From VFKI01 sp033762075 (GTDB taxonomy: Bacteria > Pseudomonadota > Gammaproteobacteria > DSM-16500): a stretch of 64,000 nt of DNA. Positions 1-8,431 of this stretch are shown piece by piece (within the stretch, counting starts at the first letter, position 1; each line of letters opens with the position of its first letter). The translations under genes were made by a program, and so were the position numbers. The notes beneath the pieces were generated by a model, which was not told the DNA's origin, made no database searches, and was given only the letters and a program-made list of their open reading frames with translations. The stretch lies in assembly GCA_033762075.1 (NCBI GenBank), contig JANRLY010000031.1, positions 54,018 to 118,017 of the forward strand, given 5' to 3'.

Positions 1-470
1 ATACCGCTACACTTGAATTTGACGCGATTGCGGGTATTGCAAACTCTATCGGCGAACATTTCAGTTATGATATTAACTTCGATCGTTATAATTATCCTAA
101 AACGGCTTCAAGTTATTACGAAGCTATTGCAAATGCGAAGTGGTATTTTGTCACAGCACAAATTGGATTCTCATCAAACGTCTTCGGCTATCATGGTAAC
201 GGCACCTATTACAATTTAGGCGTTAACTATGATGTTCCGCCCGATTATGCTTTTGGATTGGATAACGTCAATGTCAAAGGCGGCGTGGGTCATTACAGTT
301 TGCCAAAAAGCAAAGGTTTATCAAGTTACAATGATTATCTTGTGCAAGTCAGTAAAGGAATTGGCATTTATAATCTCGCTGTTGCATGGACTGATACCAA
401 TTACCGCTCAGTAGATCTCAATCCTGTTAAAGGCAGCACACTTATCGGTACCGTAACAGCTAATTTCTAA
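1..470 (+). CDS. TorF family putative porin, C-terminal part (partial)
   Basis: The reading frame is open from the first base and ends at a TAA at 468-470; the gene start lies outside the window. The visible ~155 residues are alternating aromatic/glycine-rich strands of an outer-membrane beta barrel, ending in the terminal aromatic F (...GTVTANF) usual for BAM substrates. The pattern (DLYAGI-like opening, 'YDINFDRYNYP', 'YYEAIANAKWYF', 'LGVNYDVP', 'VSKGIGIYNLAVAWTDT') matches the TIGR02001/TorF-type conserved porin family by eye. Its substrate is unknown. It is followed by a strong intrinsic terminator, so it closes its own transcription unit. Confidence 0.72.
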   Translation, partial: TATLEFDAIAGIANSIGEHFSYDINFDRYNYPKTASSYYEAIANAKWYFVTAQIGFSSNVFGYHGNGTYYNLGVNYDVPPDYAFGLDNVNVKGGVGHYSLPKSKGLSSYNDYLVQVSKGIGIYNLAVAWTDTNYRSVDLNPVKGSTLIGTVTANF

Positions 471-481
471 AAAATCCCTTT

Positions 482-523
482 CCCCTTCTCAGAGCAAACG
501 AGAAGGGGTTAATTCTTTTTTTT
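482..523 (+). terminator. Rho-independent terminator after the porin gene
   Basis: A perfect 9-bp stem (CCCCTTCTC at 482-490 pairing with GAGAAGGGG at 500-508) is followed within a few bases by a run of eight T (516-523). It lies 11 bases after the porin stop codon. Confidence 0.85.
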
Positions 524-539
524 AAATAAAATCAATCAG

Positions 540-567
540 TTAAAAACTTTTAATATCAGACTATACT
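540..567 (+). promoter_or_regulatory. Possible sigma70 promoter for the NRPS-like gene
   Basis: TATACT at 562-567 is a good -10 box. TTAAAA at 540-545 is a weak -35 with a 16-bp spacer. A compact hairpin (CGCCCTT/AAGGGCG, 618-634) lies in the predicted leader just ahead of the ribosome binding site and could affect early transcription or translation. Sequence pattern only. Confidence 0.4.
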
Positions 568-661
568 ATCGTCTTAATAGTCAACTTAGGTTATTTGCGT
601 TAAAATGAATAAGTTATCGCCCTTTTAAAGGGCGCTTCTCTTTATGCACAAGGAAAGGCAT

Positions 662-3600
662 ATGGCTCAAGACTCCCATACATCGTACTGGACTGAGCTC
701 ACGCAAGAGACACCGACACAAGTTAAAACTTGGTTAGAAGGCTTTGGTGTTCATCAAACAAATGACAAATCACAATATCTTTTAGAATCATTTACACTCC
801 CCCAGAAATCATCCATATCCTTAAACTTGCTTTATTGCGCATGGGGATTACTGCTAAATCGTTTTTCAGGTTCAGATGATATTATTTTTGGATTGGGCGC
901 CTTCAATGGGCCTTATTTTCCTGTCAGATCAAAAACAGAAACTGAGGAAACATTGGGAGGATTTTTAAAAAAGCAAACCCAACAAATCAAAGAAAGCCAA
1001 ACCCATCTTGCTTCACTCGATGCATCACATGAAAAGTATTATCGCCATTTATTCATAACCCACCAAAATTTGAATATTGAAGAAAATGAAATTATCCTGA
1101 ACCCTGAATTATTTCCACTGCTATTAATAACGACTCATAAAAATCCAAAAAATATTATATTTTGTTATAATCAAAAAAAGTTTACACCATCAAGCATAAA
1201 AAGCTTTGCTGAACATTTATTTCTTATCCTAGAAAAGTTAAAAACATGTCCAGATCACTCGGTCACACATTTTTCTATCTTAACAGTCGAAGATAAACAA
1301 AAATTTGACACCTGGAGTCAATCTCATTTACCTCATACCAGTGAAATAAATAAATCATTATTTGTTCATGATCTTTTTATGCATCAAGCACAAAAATTTC
1401 CAACCCATCTTGCCGTATCTGCACAAAATAAAAAGATGACTTACGGCGAGCTGAATCAACTCTCAAATCAAGTTGCTTGTTTTCTACATGAAAAAAAAAT
1501 CCGCGCAGGAGACACTGTCGCAGTACTAATGGAACGTTCACCAGCTTTAATTGCTGTAATGCTTGGCATCTTTAAAATAGGCGCTATTTTTGTTCCTATC
1601 AATCCAAAATATCCTGATGATCGAATACAATTCATTCTTAATGATAGTCAAACACACCTCATTTTTGTTAACCAAACTCATCGAATTCCACAAGATGCGC
1701 TTTACAAAACTGTGATCCTAAACGAATCATGCACAGAGGTGAGTCATTACCCTACACATTTGCACAATAATATGAAAGAGAATAATGCAGACCAACTGGC
1801 GTACATTGTTTATACTTCTGGCACAACAGGCCAACCAAAAGGCGTGACGATTCGCCACTCAAGCTTAATGAACTTGGTTGAATGGTATCAAGTATGTTTT
1901 AAAATTGATTCCCACGATCGCGCATCCCAATTTTCATCGCTAGGATTTGATGCATTTTTTTGTGAAATCATCCCATTTTTAGCAATCGGTGCGAGCGTAC
2001 ATATTGTTGATGACAGCCAGAAATTAACACCGCCCCTTTTCTTTCGGTGGCTCGTCGAAGAAAAAATAACCATCTGTGATTTAACAACCGCCTATGCGCA
2101 AATTCTTTTTAATTTACACTGGCCAGAGCATCTTAGCTTGCGCGTATTAAAAATTGGCGGAGAAAGTTTAACGCATTATCCGACACAAACATTCCCCTTT
2201 GATATTTGGAATATTTATGGTCCAACAGAGGGGACCATTGAAGCAACCTTCGCTAAAATTGTGATTGCCAATGTTTCAGCTGACAAACAACCTTGCCAAC
2301 ATTTACCACCACCCATTGGTAAACCGCTACCCAATACATATTGTTACATTGTTGACTCACATTTAGAACTTGTGCCCCCTGGTTGTGCCGGTGAATTATT
2401 GATTGGTGGCGCCAATCTTTCCCCCGGATACCTCAATCGCGCACAACTAACGCGGGAAAAATTTATTCGCAATGTCTTCAGCGAAAACGTTGACGATAAA
2501 TTATATCGCACCGGCGATTTAGTGCGCTGGCTACCCGACGGTAATCTCGAATTTCTTGGTCGCATTGACCATCAAGTGAAAATCAGAGGATATCGCATAG
2601 AATTAAGTGAAATTGAATCAGCACTTAGTCAATTTCCTGATGTAGGCGAAGTCATTGTCCTTGCAAAAGAAAACACAAGTGGACAAAAATCACTTGTTGC
2701 TTGGTTGGTGCCTAACATAGAAAGTTTACGCATTCCATGGCAAGAACGCTGTTTGGTTTCTATGGATGGCACGCAGTATACACAAGCTTTCACAGAAGAT
2801 ATCTCAAAAGCTGGGATTGCCATTAATAGTGTTTCTGACCCACTTCAAGTCGGTCAAATCATCCAAATTAACTTAAAATTACCTGGTGCCAGTGACGGAC
2901 AATGGTTAACTGGAAAAGTCGTTTGGCAACAAGATAGACGTGCAGGCATTCATTTCGAACAAACAGCAAAACAAAAAACACTGCTACAAAAAAGTGTTGA
3001 GTATTATCTATCGACACATAATCTAATGGAAACATTACAAAGCGCAGCCACTAAACGCAATTTACGTCAAGCTTTAAAAAAGAAGTTACCCGAATATATG
3101 ATCCCAAGTTCATTTAGCGTTTTGCCACGCATGCCGCTGACTTTTAATGGCAAAATCGATTGGAAAGCTTTGCCGCCACCACAAGATTTTCAACGACTTC
3201 TTGAGAGAACACATGTCGCACCACGCACCCCAACAGAACAATCTGTTGCTGATATTTGGTGTCGTGTTCTTGGGCAAAGTACTGTGAGTATTACAGACAA
3301 TTTTTTTGATCTTGGCGGAAATTCATTACTAGTGTCTAAGCTATTAATCGAAATCATGGATAAATTTCATCTAACGATTCCTGCGAAAATATTTTTAGAT
3401 TTACCATTTATTCCAGTGATTGCTGAATACATCGATTCTAAAGGGGAAAGTTATACAAAAACATCTAGCGTTCAAGATGAAATTAGTCGAGATATCATTT
3501 TAAATGAAGATATCTTACCCACAAAAAAATTAAGCCCCACAGTAAAAGATCCTCAAAATATTTTGCTTACTGGTTCTGGGGGATTTCTGGGATTATTTTT

Positions 3601-4657
3601 ATTGCGCGAACTCATTCGTCAAACTAATGCAAAAATATATTGCTTAGTAAGACCTGGTGAATATGACAGTATTGCTACACGTTTAAATAATCAAATCGAA
3701 CATTTCCATTTAACAGAGGATTTATCACTTTCTAATCGCAGAATTGTATTAGTCGCAGGTGATATTGGCTTGCATCAATTTGGTATTCCAGGTGAATTAT
3801 ACGATATGTTAATTAATAAAATTGATTGCATTTATCATTGCGGCGCTCAAGTCAATACTATGGCTGCTTACACAACGCTTCGCACTAGTAATGTTCAAGG
3901 CACCATCGAAATCATTCGCTTTGCCACGCAAGGACACGATAAACCGATTTATTATGTTTCAACACTCTCTGCTGCTTTCGAAAAAGATGCCGATGGAAAT
4001 TATGCGGAAGTTTTTCCTGGACCCCAAGCAGACGAACTCAGCGGTGGATACGCAATCAGTAAATGGGTTTCCGAGCGCCTATTAACACAATTAATGCAAC
4101 GTGGGTTACCTGTACACATTTATCGTTCAGGCTATATTGGCGGACCTTCAGATACAGGCATCACGAATCAAAATGATTCATTGTTATTGTTAATAAAGGG
4201 TTGCATTCAAATGGGGTATGCGCCCGATTGGCAAGAAAATATTGCACTTTTACCCGTTGATTTTGTCAGTAAAGCTATTGTCACGATTTCACAACAACAA
4301 CCTGAGCGCAATGGTGTGTTTCACATTGATCACCCCGTTGGCATGCTTTGGACGGATTTAGTTCAATGGTTAGTAGATTATGGTTATAACATCAAGCTAT
4401 GCTCTCACAAAGAATGGTTACGACACCTTGAAATCAATGGACAAAATAACGTCTTATTTCCTTTCCTTCCCTATTATCTTTCTATGAAAGACGCGCCGCA
4501 TACTCCAAATACTGGCATGAAAATAACTAAACCCTTACTGGATGCTGCAGGTTTCATTTATCCGGAATTAGGTGATACCTTGCTCGCGACTTATATAAAC
4601 TATCTTGAAGAAATTGAATTTTTACCCGCAAAAGAAAAGAAATCTGAATTCGTTTAA
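662..4657 (+). CDS. NRPS-like reductase: partial condensation, adenylation with PilZ-like insert, carrier, thioester reductase
   Basis: The 1331-residue product should activate a carboxylic or amino acid as an adenylate, load it on a phosphopantetheine arm and release it as an aldehyde or alcohol, like Lys2 or carboxylate reductases. In order: residues ~1-215 resemble only the later part of a condensation domain and have no HHxxxDG; adenylation core ~240-650 (YTSGTTGQPKG near 384, YGPTEG near 518, YRTGDL near 614); a PilZ-like insert ~690-768 (DISKAGIAI, then GKVVW...AGIHFE); the adenylation C-lobe resumes and ends at NGKIDW near 830; carrier DLGGNSLL near 882; reductase with GSGGFLG near 970 and Y-x-x-x-K (GYAISKW) near 1128. 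ATG 662 is preferred over in-frame ATG 644 because AGGAAAGG sits just upstream. The product is unknown, and no phosphopantetheinyl transferase lies in the window. Confidence 0.85.
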   Translation: MAQDSHTSYWTELTQETPTQVKTWLEGFGVHQTNDKSQYLLESFTLPQKSSISLNLLYCAWGLLLNRFSGSDDIIFGLGAFNGPYFPVRSKTETEETLGGFLKKQTQQIKESQTHLASLDASHEKYYRHLFITHQNLNIEENEIILNPELFPLLLITTHKNPKNIIFCYNQKKFTPSSIKSFAEHLFLILEKLKTCPDHSVTHFSILTVEDKQKFDTWSQSHLPHTSEINKSLFVHDLFMHQAQKFPTHLAVSAQNKKMTYGELNQLSNQVACFLHEKKIRAGDTVAVLMERSPALIAVMLGIFKIGAIFVPINPKYPDDRIQFILNDSQTHLIFVNQTHRIPQDALYKTVILNESCTEVSHYPTHLHNNMKENNADQLAYIVYTSGTTGQPKGVTIRHSSLMNLVEWYQVCFKIDSHDRASQFSSLGFDAFFCEIIPFLAIGASVHIVDDSQKLTPPLFFRWLVEEKITICDLTTAYAQILFNLHWPEHLSLRVLKIGGESLTHYPTQTFPFDIWNIYGPTEGTIEATFAKIVIANVSADKQPCQHLPPPIGKPLPNTYCYIVDSHLELVPPGCAGELLIGGANLSPGYLNRAQLTREKFIRNVFSENVDDKLYRTGDLVRWLPDGNLEFLGRIDHQVKIRGYRIELSEIESALSQFPDVGEVIVLAKENTSGQKSLVAWLVPNIESLRIPWQERCLVSMDGTQYTQAFTEDISKAGIAINSVSDPLQVGQIIQINLKLPGASDGQWLTGKVVWQQDRRAGIHFEQTAKQKTLLQKSVEYYLSTHNLMETLQSAATKRNLRQALKKKLPEYMIPSSFSVLPRMPLTFNGKIDWKALPPPQDFQRLLERTHVAPRTPTEQSVADIWCRVLGQSTVSITDNFFDLGGNSLLVSKLLIEIMDKFHLTIPAKIFLDLPFIPVIAEYIDSKGESYTKTSSVQDEISRDIILNEDILPTKKLSPTVKDPQNILLTGSGGFLGLFLLRELIRQTNAKIYCLVRPGEYDSIATRLNNQIEHFHLTEDLSLSNRRIVLVAGDIGLHQFGIPGELYDMLINKIDCIYHCGAQVNTMAAYTTLRTSNVQGTIEIIRFATQGHDKPIYYVSTLSAAFEKDADGNYAEVFPGPQADELSGGYAISKWVSERLLTQLMQRGLPVHIYRSGYIGGPSDTGITNQNDSLLLLIKGCIQMGYAPDWQENIALLPVDFVSKAIVTISQQQPERNGVFHIDHPVGMLWTDLVQWLVDYGYNIKLCSHKEWLRHLEINGQNNVLFPFLPYYLSMKDAPHTPNTGMKITKPLLDAAGFIYPELGDTLLATYINYLEEIEFLPAKEKKSEFV

Positions 4658-4723
4658 AAATCATTTTACATCGATGACAGATTGTGGCCTAATCTCCTGC
4701 TGAAAATTTTCATGGAGATTAAG

Positions 4724-5389
4724 ATGCAAAACAAAGCTATTGTTCAACCCATTATGGATAAGAAAAATATATTTAACGAAATCATCAAAGCATCCTATCA
4801 TCTGAAATGCCATTCAAAAAGCTTCAAAGAAGCTGCTAAAAAAAACGCTGACTACGCAGAATCCCTCGATAAAATTACTTCAGGCATCACGATCGATGAT
4901 ATCGAATCGTTATCTCATGAAGATTTACAATTAATACTGGAATGTTTGCAAGGCATAGATGCATTTATCGAAAATCCTAGTCAAGATAAATTGAATTCAG
5001 TCAAAAAAAATATCCGTGCTGTTGAAGAAAGTCAATCAGAAAAAAACTCATTTAATCCTTTCATTAAACTCATTGCGTTTGCTGCTTTATCCCTTTCTGC
5101 TTCGATCGGGGGCATCGTACTTTTCAACTACAGTTCGCACAACCAATTCGATGATCTTGGCACCGCCCTACTCTCTTACCTTGCAAGCGTAACACTCACC
5201 ACCGCAGGTCTACTCGGCAGCATCTTGACCTGCGTAGAAGCTTATAATAAAAAGGAACGCACGCAATATACATTTAACTTTTTCAGCCAAGTAGTGGAAG
5301 CCAATTATTCCCCTGAAAATCACCGCGAAAAATCAGAATCGGATGAACATGATGAAGTGTATTTAGAAGAAAAACAATTCAGTGTATAA
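4724..5389 (+). CDS. Hypothetical two-helix membrane protein, paralogue of the next gene
   Basis: I do not recognise a family. The 221-residue product has a hydrophilic, helix-rich N-terminal ~115 residues with likely coiled-coil character, then two closely spaced hydrophobic segments (about residues 113-138 and 148-175) joined by a short polar loop, and an acidic tail. This bilobed hydrophobic hairpin is common in membrane-inserting secreted proteins of intracellular bacteria but is not specific to them. Start ATG 4724 is chosen because GGAG at 4714-4717 sits six bases upstream; longer in-frame starts (TTG 4682, ATG 4712) lack one. It is followed 15 bases later by a gene of the same layout, so the two probably form an operon. 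Confidence 0.7.
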   Translation: MQNKAIVQPIMDKKNIFNEIIKASYHLKCHSKSFKEAAKKNADYAESLDKITSGITIDDIESLSHEDLQLILECLQGIDAFIENPSQDKLNSVKKNIRAVEESQSEKNSFNPFIKLIAFAALSLSASIGGIVLFNYSSHNQFDDLGTALLSYLASVTLTTAGLLGSILTCVEAYNKKERTQYTFNFFSQVVEANYSPENHREKSESDEHDEVYLEEKQFSV

Positions 5390-5404
5390 ATGAATGAGGC
5401 AGAC

Positions 5405-6121
5405 ATGCGCAACCTTGACCTTGAAAATGCAGATCTAGATATGAATGAGATAAAAAATTGCATTAAAGATTTAAAGCTAGCCATCCAAAAAAAACGTATT
5501 TTACTGAGTCAACTAGAAGACAGCTTTGACTTAAATGAAGACTTGATTCACTCCGTAGAATCCATTATTTCCTCTATCAACCAGCACGAACTTAAATTTT
5601 ATAACATAGAGGAACTCAAGTCTGTTTTAAACTGTTCAATTATTATTAATGACATTTTAAATGATCATACGAATACTGTGCATTTAAGTGCATTAGACCA
5701 TGAGATTGAGTTGATTCGTTCGCAACCTGAGCAATTTCCTCATCTCATCAACAGCTCTAATTGTTTTGTTAAATTTGCTTGTTCCATTATTTCGGCAACA
5801 GCTATTATTGGAAGTATTTTTTTATTCGCCAATGCTTTTAGCCCAAACCAAGAAGATACTGAAAGTGATCATTACGATGATCCTTTAATACTCCCTATAA
5901 AACTATTAGGAGGAGTCTCCCTTGCTGCTGGTGGCATTATTGGGATAGCAGCCGTCTATAACTCAACTGCAAAATTATTACCGAGTTTGTGTTTCTTTAG
6001 AGAAAAACTAAATCAGGATGCCAGGAAATTTGCAGCGCAAGCAAGCGATAACAATGCCCGACCATTATTAGCAACGATTCCAGAGGAGCAAGAGGGGCGT
6101 CGTTTCCAATACCCTTGGTGA
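5405..6121 (+). CDS. Hypothetical two-helix membrane protein, paralogue of the upstream gene
   Basis: The 238-residue product of unknown function shares the upstream gene's plan: a helical, charged N-terminal half, then two hydrophobic segments (about residues 120-145 and 163-187) and a polar tail. A conserved stretch before the membrane hairpin aligns by eye (NIEELKSVLNCSIIINDIL against SHEDLQLILECLQGIDAFI), supporting tandem duplication. ATG 5405 has GAGG at 5396-5399; ATG 5390, directly abutting the previous stop codon, is possible but has no ribosome binding site. The gene converges on lpxC with 46 bases between stop codons. Confidence 0.68.
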   Translation: MRNLDLENADLDMNEIKNCIKDLKLAIQKKRILLSQLEDSFDLNEDLIHSVESIISSINQHELKFYNIEELKSVLNCSIIINDILNDHTNTVHLSALDHEIELIRSQPEQFPHLINSSNCFVKFACSIISATAIIGSIFLFANAFSPNQEDTESDHYDDPLILPIKLLGGVSLAAGGIIGIAAVYNSTAKLLPSLCFFREKLNQDARKFAAQASDNNARPLLATIPEEQEGRRFQYPW

Positions 6122-6167
6122 TTCTGTACCTTTCACTTTGATTCGATGTTAGCGAAAAAAATAAATA

Positions 6168-7091
6168 TTAAACATCAACATCAAATGCAAGAATGGGTTT
6201 CACGTAAGAAATTGGCGCATCAGCTGCATCATCAAAGGTAACATACTCCCAAGCATTTTGTTGGGCGAGCAAGTCTCTAATAAGCTGGTTATTTAAACCA
6301 TGGCCTGATTTATATCCATGAAACGCACCGATTAAACTCGATCCCATCAAGTAAAGATCACCCACGGCATCGAGAATTTTATGTTTGACAAACTCATCTT
6401 CATAGCGCAAACCATCTTCATTGAGAACACGAAATTCGTCAATCCCAACCGCGTTATCTAAACTTGCACCACGAGCTAAATTCATTGAGCGTAGTTTTTC
6501 AAAGTCTGACATGAAACCGAAAGTCCGCGCACGACTGACTTCTTTAACGTAAGAAGTACTCGAGAAATCGAGTGTGGCTGTATTGCTATGTGTGCGGAAA
6601 AGTGGATGATCAAAGTCAATGGTAAAGCTCACTTTAAAGCCTTCGTAAGGCTCAAGTTTAGCCCATTTATCACCCTCTTTAACGGTGACTTTTTGTTTAA
6701 TGCGAATAAATCGTTTCGCAACATTTTGTTCGCGAATACCTGCTGACTGTACAAGGAAAACGAAAGGGCCAGCGCTGCCATCCATAATGGGAATTTCAGA
6801 GGCTGTCACATCGATATAAGCATTATCAATCCCCAACCCTGCTAAGGCAGACAGCAAATGCTCAACTGTCGAGACACGGACGCCATCTTTTACCAACGTG
6901 GTAGACATTGTCGTATCCCCAACGTTGCTCGCAACAGCGGGTATATCAATGGCTGGCGTCAAGTCTATGCGTTGGAAAATAATACCGGTATCAGGCGGTG
7001 CAGGACGTAAAGTTAATTCAGCCCTTTCCCCACCATGCAATGTGATTCCGGTTGCCTTAATTGTATTTTTCAGAGTTCTTTGTCTGATCAT
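6168..7091 (-). CDS. lpxC: UDP-3-O-acyl-N-acetylglucosamine deacetylase
   Basis: This Zn-dependent cytoplasmic enzyme makes the committed step of lipid A synthesis, removing acetate from UDP-3-O-acyl-GlcNAc. Length (307 aa) is normal. Visible zinc/catalytic signatures are the EHLLSAL histidine near residue 78, the HKILDAVGD block (His and Asp ligands) near 238 and GYKSGHGLNN, with the general-base region, near 262. It is the last gene of the dcw cluster, after ftsZ and in its usual gammaproteobacterial place. The 131-base gap from ftsZ holds a small hairpin (TAATCCA/TGGATTA, 7166-7185) and no obvious strong promoter. Its presence implies an LPS-bearing envelope. Confidence 0.98.
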   Translation of the reverse strand: MIRQRTLKNTIKATGITLHGGERAELTLRPAPPDTGIIFQRIDLTPAIDIPAVASNVGDTTMSTTLVKDGVRVSTVEHLLSALAGLGIDNAYIDVTASEIPIMDGSAGPFVFLVQSAGIREQNVAKRFIRIKQKVTVKEGDKWAKLEPYEGFKVSFTIDFDHPLFRTHSNTATLDFSSTSYVKEVSRARTFGFMSDFEKLRSMNLARGASLDNAVGIDEFRVLNEDGLRYEDEFVKHKILDAVGDLYLMGSSLIGAFHGYKSGHGLNNQLIRDLLAQQNAWEYVTFDDAADAPISYVKPILAFDVDV

Positions 7092-7222
7092 TCCCGAATC
7101 CGTTTACCTTACAAATTTCCGCATATTACCATAAATGATTTAATCTGTGTAATTAACAATCTACCTAATCCAACTAGGTGGATTACTAATACCCAGATAG
7201 AGAATCAATGAAGAACACTGAT

Positions 7223-8407
7223 TTATGCCTCCACCTCTTCTTTGCGCCTTAAAAACGCAGGGATATCGAGATAATCCAGCTCATGAGACACATCCCCTGC
7301 AGGAATGGGTTTAGCTTGAGCAACTTGCCGTTGGTTGCCACCTTGCGCTCCTGAGCGGCGTATGACAGCAGGTTTTTCAAGGTGACGATAATCAATTGTC
7401 CCATCAGGCAAAATGGAATCTGCCAGTTTTCCTGCGCCACCTTGGGCTTGCTTTCGGCCTAGCCCTGTAACAATCACTGTGACATGAATTTCATCACGCA
7501 TTTCAGGGTCAATTACCGTCCCGACAACGACTGTTGCACCATCTGCCGTAATATTTCTGACGGCATCGCCAACCTCTTCGAATTCACCAATAGACATATC
7601 TGAGCCAGCCGTGATATTGACTAACACGCCACGAGCACCTGTCATATCGACGTCTTCGAGGAGAGGGCTGGAAATAGCTGCTTCAGCCGCAATACGCGCA
7701 CGATTTTCGCCGGATGCAATACCTGTACCCATCATTGCCATCCCCATTTCTGACATCACCGTACGGACGTCTGCAAAGTCAACATTGATCAATCCTGGGC
7801 GGGTAATTAATTCAGCAATACCCTGAACTGCACCGCGTAAAACATCATTTGCTGCCTTGAATGCATTCACCAGGGTGACATTCTTACCTAATACAGTGAG
7901 TAATTTGTTATTAGGAATCGTGATAAGAGAATCGACATACTGCGTTAAATTAGCAATACCCTGCTCAGCGACCTGCATCCTAACACGACCTTCAAAGGAA
8001 AAGGGTTTTGTCGTCACAGCAACTGTCAAAATGCCCATCTCTTTTGCAATTTGCGCAAAAATAGGTGCAGCGCCTGTTCCTGTGCCGCCTCCCATCCCAG
8101 CAGTTAAAAAGACCATATCTGCGCCAGTGAGCGCTGCACGAATACGATCCTGATCTTCTTCGGCTGCACGACGACCTACATCGGGATTAGCACCAGCGCC
8201 TAATCCGCGAGTCATTGTTTCACCTAATTGGATGATGGTATTAGCTGATGAATTCTTTAGTGCTTGCGCATCTGTATTGGCGCAAATAAACTCAACGCCC
8301 TCAATAGAACCAGCCATCATATGCTCAACTGCATTACCACCGCCCCCACCAATGCCAACAACCTTGATCACAGCACTTTGCGGACTCATTTCTGCCAATT
8401 CAAACAT
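7223..8407 (-). CDS. ftsZ: Cell division GTPase FtsZ
   Basis: FtsZ is the tubulin-like GTPase that polymerises into the division ring. The 394-residue protein shows the early GGGGGNAVEHM nucleotide loop, the tubulin signature GGGTGTGAAP near residue 107, and the T7 synergy-loop region with NVDFADVRTVM. The C-terminal tail ends with the conserved FtsA/ZipA-binding peptide (DYLDIPAFLRR), after a variable linker. It lies directly downstream of ftsA (24 bases between them), as in other gammaproteobacteria. Confidence 0.99.
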   Translation of the reverse strand: MFELAEMSPQSAVIKVVGIGGGGGNAVEHMMAGSIEGVEFICANTDAQALKNSSANTIIQLGETMTRGLGAGANPDVGRRAAEEDQDRIRAALTGADMVFLTAGMGGGTGTGAAPIFAQIAKEMGILTVAVTTKPFSFEGRVRMQVAEQGIANLTQYVDSLITIPNNKLLTVLGKNVTLVNAFKAANDVLRGAVQGIAELITRPGLINVDFADVRTVMSEMGMAMMGTGIASGENRARIAAEAAISSPLLEDVDMTGARGVLVNITAGSDMSIGEFEEVGDAVRNITADGATVVVGTVIDPEMRDEIHVTVIVTGLGRKQAQGGAGKLADSILPDGTIDYRHLEKPAVIRRSGAQGGNQRQVAQAKPIPAGDVSHELDYLDIPAFLRRKEEVEA

Positions 8408-8431
8408 GCGGAGTATCTCCCGTAAATTTTC

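Noticed and set aside
3822..4085. 87-codon plus-strand frame inside the NRPS-like gene
   Set aside because: It is out of frame within the reductase domain, whose motifs are intact in the main frame.
7166..7185. Small hairpin between ftsZ and lpxC considered as a terminator
   Set aside because: The stem is only seven AT-rich pairs and no T-run follows on the minus strand.
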